Below, piece by piece: positions 1 to 4,362 of a stretch of 6,454 nucleotides of DNA; the first letter of the stretch is position 1; every line of letters starts with the position of its first letter. The notes beneath the pieces were generated by a model that was not told the DNA's origin, searched no databases, and saw only the letters and a program-made list of their open reading frames with translations. A program made the position numbers and the translations under genes. The stretch comes from Clostridiales bacterium (lineage in GTDB: Bacteria > Bacillota > Clostridia > Peptostreptococcales > Anaerovoracaceae). The stretch covers positions 1 through 6,454 of the forward strand of contig WRFF01000099.1 in assembly GCA_009778945.1 (NCBI GenBank), given 5' to 3'.

Positions 1-666
1 GATGACGGGCATATCGTACGGATAGGCCATCACGCTCGTATAATCCGTATGGTTCACGCGCAGCCCCTGCTCCGTCCAGATCTCTTCGACATGGCCGCCG
101 TATTTGACTTCCACCCTGTCGTCAGGCCGGGCGATCTCCCAGAGATTTCCGTTTTCAAGCCAACTGTCGCTCAGTTCCTGCTGTTCCCCGTTTACAATCT
201 TTTGCCGGAACAGCCCGTGCTCATACCGGATGCAGCAGCCTGTGGCGGGCATCTCCAGCGTGGAGAGCGAATCCAGGAAACAGGCCGCGAGACGGCCGAG
301 GCCCCCGTTCCCGAGCCCGGCGTCCATTTCCTGCTCCTCGATCGCGTCGATCGAAAACCCGAGTTCTCCGAGCGCGTCACGATAGGCGTCGAACAGATCC
401 AGATTGATCATATTGTTCACGAGCGCACGGCCCATGAGGAATTCCGCCGAGAGATAGTAGAGGCGCTTTGCGCCGCGTTTATCGACCTCTTTCAACGAGT
501 CCGCCCATTTGTCCATAATGAGGTCGCGCAAGGTCAGCCCGACCGCCTGATACATATCGTCCGCCGATGCCTCATCCGGCGTCAGGCCGAGCGTGCGCTT
601 CAGCTTCTTCTCGATTTCCTCCCGGACCTGGTCTTTTGTCATCGTCTCGTTTGTCATTTCACCCAT
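1..666 (-). CDS. glgP: Glycogen/starch/maltodextrin phosphorylase, N-terminal part (runs off left edge)
   Basis: The visible 222 codons match the N-terminal part of GT35 glycogen phosphorylases, which release glucose-1-phosphate from alpha-1,4-glucans in the cytoplasm using pyridoxal phosphate. Recognisable family blocks in order are RLYYLSAEFLMGRAL (about residues 68-82), DAGLGNGGLGRLAACFLDSL (about 115-134) and IRYEHGLFRQKIVNG (about 126-140 plus 20), followed by the WE..RP..RVEVKYGGHV segment. Family members are about 750-830 residues, so roughly three quarters lies beyond position 1, including the PLP-lysine region, which cannot be checked here. The start ATG at 666-664 is preferred because GGAAGTG (681-675) lies 8 bases upstream; an in-frame ATG at 657 is the alternative. 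The gene is divergent from the potassium transporter gene. The frame is open and undamaged throughout. Confidence is high for the family; the preferred glucan cannot be told from this part. Confidence 0.96.
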   Translation of the reverse strand, partial: MGEMTNETMTKDQVREEIEKKLKRTLGLTPDEASADDMYQAVGLTLRDLIMDKWADSLKEVDKRGAKRLYYLSAEFLMGRALVNNMINLDLFDAYRDALGELGFSIDAIEEQEMDAGLGNGGLGRLAACFLDSLSTLEMPATGCCIRYEHGLFRQKIVNGEQQELSDSWLENGNLWEIARPDDRVEVKYGGHVEEIWTEQGLRVNHTDYTSVMAYPYDMPVI

Positions 667-796
667 CGTTCCATCACTTCCATCGTTTCATATTGTATTA
701 GTATAGCATGGTATAGCATATGAAGTGCAGGTGGAGTATACTATATGCTTTGGAAATAATTTGATTGAAACCGGAGCAAACACTAAGCAAGATAGT
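667..796. promoter_or_regulatory. Divergent intergenic region with tandem and inverted AT-rich repeats
   Basis: These 130 bases must hold the start signals of both divergent genes. A 10-base tandem repeat is visible: GTATAGCAT at 701-709 and again at 711-719. An inverted pair AGCATAT (715-721) / ATATGCT (743-749) brackets a perfect 8-base palindrome AGTATACT at 735-742. TATACT-like hexamers occur on both strands (for example 737-742 on the plus strand), but none has a convincing -35 box at 16-18 bases, so no promoter is placed. The repeats could be operator half-sites; that is inference. Confidence 0.4.
729..759 (+). other. Strong Shine-Dalgarno followed by a 4-codon open frame in the transporter leader
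   Basis: AGGTGGAG at 729-736 is the best ribosome binding site in the intergenic region. It sits 8 bases before an ATG at 745-747, but that frame reads only Met-Leu-Trp-Lys and stops with TAA at 757-759. The ATG is out of frame with the transporter gene. This could be a minimal upstream open frame that affects translation or leader stability. It could also be chance, or a sign that the transporter start is annotated at the wrong place. Confidence 0.3.
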
Positions 797-2815
797 ATGA
801 GCAATAATCAAGATCATGGGATCTCAAAGCTAAAACATTTCCTCATCGGGCAACCGCTGCGCAACGAGGCCGAACAGGGCGAGAAAATCGGCGTCCTCTG
901 GGGGCTGCCCGTACTTTCGAGCGACGCGGTCTCCTCTGTAGCCTACTCGGCGCCGGCGATCCTCATCGTCCTGATCCCTGCGATCGGCGCGGCGGCTTAT
1001 CTGCTGATGGGTTTCATCACCGTCGCGATCATCGTGCTGCTCCTCCTGCTCGTGCTGTCGTACCGCATGATCATCGACCGGTATCCGGGCGGCGGCGGGG
1101 CTTTCATCGTCGCGAAGGAAAACCTCGGCATCGGCGCCGGCGTCATCGTCGGCGCGGCGCTTGCGATCGACTATACGATGACGCTCGCCGTCAGCATCAG
1201 CTCCGGCGTGGAGCAGCTCACTTCCGCTTTCCCGATCCTGCGGACAAATTCTTTACCTGTCATCCTTGCGGTGGTCTTTGTCCTCGCCATCATGACAGGC
1301 AATCTGCGCGGCGTCCGTGAATCCTCCCGCATCTTCGGCATTCCCACCTATCTCTTCGTCGCGGGGATGCTCATCATGATTGCCTATGGCATCATCAAAG
1401 TGGGGCTTCTCGGCTACATCCCGCCCAAACCCGAATTCAAAGACTCCGATCTTCTGCAGCCCATAACGATGCTGTTGATTCTCAAAGCCTTCTCAAACGG
1501 CTGCACCGCGCTCACGGGCGTCGAAGCTGTGAGTGACGCCGTGCCCAATTTCCGCGCGCCCGCGCAGAAAAACGCAAAGCGCGTTCTGGCGCTGCTCGCT
1601 ATTATTATCCTCGCGCTCGTCGGCGGTTCCGCGATTCTCGCAAATATGTATCCCGTCGATCCGACCGATCCCGCGAACGGCGGCGCGCTCCTCGTGCTCA
1701 TCGCGCAACAGATCTTCGGCAACACCTTTATGTATTATTATCTGACGTTCACAACGCTGGCAATCCTCGTTATGGCCGCCAACACAGCTTTTGCGGGCTT
1801 CCCGATTTTGGTCTCAATCATGGCGGGCGAGGGCTATATGCCGCGCCAGTTGCGCACGAGAGGGGACCGGCTGAGCTACAGCAACGGCATCCTGGCGCTC
1901 TCCGTTATGGCGATCGTGCTGATCATCGTCTTCCAGGCGCAGGTCTCCAAGCTCCTCGGGCTTTACGCCGTCGGCGTCTTCCTTTCCTTTACGCTCGCGC
2001 AGGCCGGGATGCTCCGGCTCTGGCTGCGCGAAAGGACCGGGAAATGGAAATCAGGCGTGGTCATCAACGGGCTCGGCACGATTGTCACCGCCGCGGTCGT
2101 GGTTATCGTCGCTTTCTCGAAATTCAGCGAAGGTTCATGGATCGTCGTCGTTGCGATCCCGGCCATGACCTACGGGATGATGCGCATCAAGCGGCATTAC
2201 AATTCCGTACGCGAACAGCTTCGTATCGAATGGGAAAATTACAAACCGCCCGAAAGCGGCAGCGGCATTTACCATGACCATATCATCGTCCTGGTGGCAG
2301 GGGTGAACAAATCGAGCCTGCGCGCCATGAAATACGCGCGCACGATCGCAGGCACTCTCGCCGATGTCGTTTGCTTCAGCGTCGCCACTACCCGCGCGGA
2401 CGCCGACGAGCTGCGCGAAAAATACGACCAACTCGGCAGCGACATTCCGCTTATTATTCGCTATTCTCCGTACCGCAAGGTTGTCGAACCCCTGCTTTCC
2501 TATATCGATTCACGCGAACTCAAACGTGAGGACGGGGACCTTATCACAGTCGTCGTGCCGAATTTCATCGTGGCGCGCCCCTGGCAGCGCATCCTGCACA
2601 ACAACATACGCAGAAGAATCGAACGCGAACTGCTGAAGCACAAGCATATCACCGTCGCGATCATGCCCTTGCAACTGAAAGAAACGACAAAAGAACACGA
2701 GAAAACTGCTCGCGACAGGAAAGCCCAAAAAGAAGAAATAATCCCGAAAAAACCGAATGACGCCGTGCCCGACAAGGCCGACAAAGCGCCTCAGGACGTG
2801 GACGCCGAGAAATAG
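797..2815 (+). CDS. kimA: KimA-type (KUP/APC superfamily) potassium-proton symporter
   Basis: A 672-residue membrane protein with about 12 hydrophobic segments in roughly residues 33-470, resembling Bacillus subtilis KimA (YdaO), a high-affinity K+:H+ symporter of the KUP family. Shared blocks include FLIGQPLR (15-22), VLSSDAVSSVAY (39-50), YPGGGGAFIVAKENLG (96-111), GCTALTGVEA (235-244) and LYAVGVF (around 390). By alignment from memory, the residues lining the KimA K+ sites are kept: D43, Y50, D125, Y126, T129, S133, T240, E243 and Y390. A soluble cytosolic domain (about 493-625) begins HDHIIVLVAGV, as in KimA. A highly charged Lys/Glu/Asp-rich tail follows (about 628-672) that KimA, at about 607 residues, lacks. 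ATG 797 is chosen because it gives the family-typical N-terminus, although no good ribosome binding site lies directly before it; GTG 725 and TTG 761 are in-frame alternatives. No c-di-AMP riboswitch is apparent upstream. Older annotation of such proteins as amino acid permeases is the main alternative. Confidence 0.88.
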   Translation: MSNNQDHGISKLKHFLIGQPLRNEAEQGEKIGVLWGLPVLSSDAVSSVAYSAPAILIVLIPAIGAAAYLLMGFITVAIIVLLLLLVLSYRMIIDRYPGGGGAFIVAKENLGIGAGVIVGAALAIDYTMTLAVSISSGVEQLTSAFPILRTNSLPVILAVVFVLAIMTGNLRGVRESSRIFGIPTYLFVAGMLIMIAYGIIKVGLLGYIPPKPEFKDSDLLQPITMLLILKAFSNGCTALTGVEAVSDAVPNFRAPAQKNAKRVLALLAIIILALVGGSAILANMYPVDPTDPANGGALLVLIAQQIFGNTFMYYYLTFTTLAILVMAANTAFAGFPILVSIMAGEGYMPRQLRTRGDRLSYSNGILALSVMAIVLIIVFQAQVSKLLGLYAVGVFLSFTLAQAGMLRLWLRERTGKWKSGVVINGLGTIVTAAVVVIVAFSKFSEGSWIVVVAIPAMTYGMMRIKRHYNSVREQLRIEWENYKPPESGSGIYHDHIIVLVAGVNKSSLRAMKYARTIAGTLADVVCFSVATTRADADELREKYDQLGSDIPLIIRYSPYRKVVEPLLSYIDSRELKREDGDLITVVVPNFIVARPWQRILHNNIRRRIERELLKHKHITVAIMPLQLKETTKEHEKTARDRKAQKEEIIPKKPNDAVPDKADKAPQDVDAEK

Positions 2816-2857
2816 CCCTCGGATTTTCTATAACCACGCGGCGGGAGTACGCGTCGC
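2816..2857. other. Short convergent spacer after the transporter gene
   Basis: Forty-two bases separate the transporter stop from the last open frame of the degenerate third lipoprotein copy. A 5-base inverted pair ACGCG...CGCGT is present without a T-run, so no terminator is called. Confidence 0.4.
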
Positions 2858-3159
2858 TCATGCGTCGAAAAACGGCATATTTTCGGTGATTTCATCTCGC
2901 GAATTTTGGGCAAGTTCGTAAACTCGCTCGTATTTCAATGTGCAATACATAGTTAAGTTCACGGCGTTTCGGTCGGCTTGCATATTATTGATTCCCCGTT
3001 CAGACAGTACGACCTTGCACCCAAAATTCCCACTCGCCGAAATCGAGAAATAGAGCCGTTTTTCTTCAAGCATTCGCAGCGCATACTCCCACCGCACGGT
3101 ATGAGAAACGCAAAGCTCAGTATAACCACACTGACAACAAGTATTCTGCGCTTAATCAT
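2858..3159 (-). pseudogene. Degenerate third lipoprotein copy (signal peptide joined to unrelated, out-of-frame body)
   Basis: The ATG at 3159-3157 opens MIKRRILVVSVVILSFAFL, clearly homologous to the signal peptides of the two lipoprotein genes upstream, and sits in the same ATGATTAA overlap with a tip remnant. The lipobox region is altered: the MSSC of the intact copies becomes IPCGGS. After that this frame continues in low-complexity Arg/Cys/Ser-rich sequence and stops at 2959. A different frame, open from the tip-remnant stop to TGA at 2858-2860, gives a more protein-like body (WEYALRMLEEKRLYFSISAS ... ENMPFFDA) starting around 3097. Neither frame resembles the mature part of the intact lipoproteins (NVKxVNLTFTRP...). 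The ribosome binding site is also weakened by loss of one codon (AGGGTG instead of AGGAGGG). The best reading is a recombined or frameshifted remnant. A short 66-residue lipoprotein read in the first frame cannot be excluded. Confidence 0.5.
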
Positions 3160-3268
3160 CTATACACCCTGCATTTTGGAAATACGCAAGTCCGGTATAA
3201 CTGGATTTCGTCCAAATATCTCTTAAATTCAATTTATGTGGTTCGCTACACATGGAAACGGTATTCAC
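3152..3268 (-). pseudogene. Orphan 3' fragment of an Rhs C-terminal tip (second remnant)
   Basis: Directly after the stop of the second lipoprotein gene, 38 codons plus TAA read VNTVSMCSEPHKLNLRDIW (3268-3212), then TKSSYTGLAYFQNAGCIDD. The intact Rhs tip ends TVSSWGQSYKLPLRDIW, TKSSYTGLAYFQNTGGCIDD, so homology covers the last 36 or so residues. The WG after TVSS is replaced, and one codon is lost near the end (NTGGC to NAGC). The fragment has no start codon of its own and ends inside the start of the third lipoprotein copy, as in the parent gene. It is the eroded end of a displaced tip cassette. The final 72 bases (3152-3223) match the Rhs gene end with one substitution plus the 3-base deletion and one further change. 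Confidence 0.85.
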
Positions 3269-3269
3269 A

Positions 3270-3731
3270 TCACTCTTTTATTGTAATCTTCCCCCACGTT
3301 TTGTATCCATCAATGTTCTCGGGAGAATAATCTGAAGCATTGTTTGTTTTGAAATAACCTGTATTATATTGCTTTAACAATGTTCCATCATCACTGTCTC
3401 TGATTTCTAAATACACATACCAAATTGCGTCATTCCATTTTATATATTTCGCGATAGCGTTCATCTTGTCGATTGTGACAAAGGACTTCGTTGAGTCGAA
3501 AATCTTACTAACCTCATCATCACTAATAGAATTTGATACCTGTACTTCAATCGTTAAGGCGGGACGCGTGAATGTCAAATTGACATCCTTCACATTGTTA
3601 TCTTTGAGGACTTCTGATTTGTAGTCTTTATAAAAAGATAACGGAACATTTTTTTCAATACTACAAGACGACATGAAGAACACGAGACTCAATATGATAG
3701 CAGTGGCAACAAACAATCTGTGCTTAATCAT
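3270..3731 (-). CDS. Small lipoprotein, paralogue 2; candidate immunity/partner protein
   Basis: A 153-residue protein with a lipoprotein signal peptide: basic start MIKHR, hydrophobic core, and FMSSC with the lipidation Cys at residue 23. It is expected to be anchored on the outer face of the cytoplasmic membrane. The mature part shares roughly three quarters of residues 24-100 with the neighbouring paralogue, including SEVLKD, VNLTFTRP, LTIEVQ, STKSFVT, DKM and AIAKY, and ends with the shared NIDGYKTW block. Residues about 101-135 differ most (IWYVYLEIRDSDDG against ALGEIDLIIVNSTNG). I do not recognise a named family. The start is fixed by AGGAGGG at 3745-3739, 7 bases before the ATG, and by the ATGATTAA overlap with the preceding tip remnant. 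Position after an Rhs tip fragment suggests immunity or another partner role; that is inference. Note that its partner tip is eroded, so it may now act as a spare. Confidence 0.85.
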   Translation of the reverse strand: MIKHRLFVATAIILSLVFFMSSCSIEKNVPLSFYKDYKSEVLKDNNVKDVNLTFTRPALTIEVQVSNSISDDEVSKIFDSTKSFVTIDKMNAIAKYIKWNDAIWYVYLEIRDSDDGTLLKQYNTGYFKTNNASDYSPENIDGYKTWGKITIKE

Positions 3732-3816
3732 CTAGACACCCTCCTGTATTTTGGAAATATACAAGTCCGGAATAACTGGATTTCGTCCAAATATCTCTGA
3801 AAAACAGTACTCTTGT
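3724..3816 (-). pseudogene. Orphan 3' fragment of an Rhs C-terminal tip (first remnant)
   Basis: Between the two intact lipoprotein genes, 30 codons plus TAA read TRVLFFRDIW then TKSSYSGLVYFQNTGGCLDD, in the same frame relation to the next lipoprotein start as in the complete Rhs gene. The last 24 residues match the Rhs end apart from conservative changes (T to S, A to V, I to L). At base level 3724-3798 matches 4288-4362 at 70 of 75 positions by direct comparison. Upstream of RDIW the similarity fades, and the fragment has no start codon. It keeps the AGGAGGG ribosome binding site of the next gene, which may explain why this part has been retained. Confidence 0.87.
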
Positions 3817-4295
3817 CACTCGTCTGGTGTAATATCCCACCACGTTTTATATCCATCAATATCTTCAGGTGGTTGATCTTCAAGATGCTGTTGAATGACC
3901 ACACCGCTTTTATAATAATTTGTCGTATATTCTTTTAGTAATCCTCCATTTGTACTATTAACTATGATCAAATCGATTTCACCTAGTGCGGAACCATTCC
4001 ATTTCACATATTTTGCGATAGCTTTCATTTTATCAACAGTCACAAATGATTTTGTCGATTCAAAGATCTTCGCAATTTCATCTTCACCAATAGAATTTGC
4101 TGCCTGCACTTCGATCGTCAAGACGGGTCGCGTGAATGTCAAATTGACATTCTTTACATTGCTATCCTTGAGGACTTCTGAATTATAGTCTTGATAGAAC
4201 GACACCGGAATATTTTTTGTATAGCTACAAGATGACATCAAAAATGCGAAGCCTATTATAACGGCGATGACGACAAGCAATCTGCGGTTAATCAT
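3816..4295 (-). CDS. Small lipoprotein, paralogue 1; candidate immunity/partner protein of the Rhs tip
   Basis: A 159-residue protein with a clear lipoprotein signal peptide (MINRR, then a hydrophobic stretch ending FLMSSC, Cys at residue 23), so it is expected on the outer face of the membrane. The mature domain is mixed alpha/beta in appearance: SEVLKDSNVKNVNLTFTRP (about 39-57), LTIEVQAANS, a helix-like region around DEIAKIFESTKSFVTVDKMK, then strands and a C-terminal DIDGYKTWWDIT. No named family is recognised. The start overlaps the Rhs stop by 8 bases (ATGATTAA, 4295-4288), and its ribosome binding site AGGAGGG (4309-4303) lies 7 bases upstream inside Rhs codons, so translation is probably coupled to the Rhs gene. 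That position, immediately after a variable Rhs tip, is the usual place of an immunity gene. Immunity to an extracytoplasmic action of the tip is the inference; a delivery or anchoring partner is the alternative. Confidence 0.87.
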   Translation of the reverse strand: MINRRLLVVIAVIIGFAFLMSSCSYTKNIPVSFYQDYNSEVLKDSNVKNVNLTFTRPVLTIEVQAANSIGEDEIAKIFESTKSFVTVDKMKAIAKYVKWNGSALGEIDLIIVNSTNGGLLKEYTTNYYKSGVVIQQHLEDQPPEDIDGYKTWWDITPDE

Positions 4296-4362
4296 CTATA
4301 CACCCTCCTGTATTTTGAAAATACGCAAGTCCGGTATAACTGGATTTCGTCCAAATATCTCT
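4288..4362 (-). repeat. Parent copy of the 75-base direct repeat (Rhs 3' end / lipoprotein start)
   Basis: This segment encodes the last 24 Rhs residues (RDIWTKSSYTGLAYFQNTGG, CIDD, stop) and the first codons of lipoprotein 1. It recurs at 3724-3798 (70/75 identical) and 3152-3223 (72 bases, with a 3-base deletion). All copies are in the same orientation, 564 and 572 bases apart. The repeats are coding-derived, not mobile-element ends. Confidence 0.9.

Noticed and set aside
49..723. Plus-strand open frame of 224 codons opposite the left-edge gene
   Set aside because: It is the antisense of a clear glycogen phosphorylase frame, whose conserved blocks read on the minus strand across the whole stretch.
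667..796. c-di-AMP (ydaO) riboswitch upstream of the KimA-like gene, as in Bacillus subtilis
   Set aside because: The region is short and AT-rich with repeats, and I could not find the GGGGA/GGAAGG-type conserved blocks of that riboswitch.
725..796. GTG at 725 as the transporter start
   Set aside because: No ribosome binding site precedes it, and the extra 24 residues have no counterpart in KimA; ATG 797 gives the typical N-terminus.
2816..2860. Terminator hairpin (ACGCG/CGCGT) between convergent genes
   Set aside because: The stem is only 5 bases with a 9-base loop and there is no T-run on either side.
2978..3226. Plus-strand 82-codon open frame
   Set aside because: It lies opposite the tip remnant and the lipoprotein signal peptide, which explain the sequence better.
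3152..4362. Three-fold direct repeat as a CRISPR array or mobile element
   Set aside because: The repeats are coding-derived, about 75 bases long and over 560 bases apart, with genes between them and no transposase.
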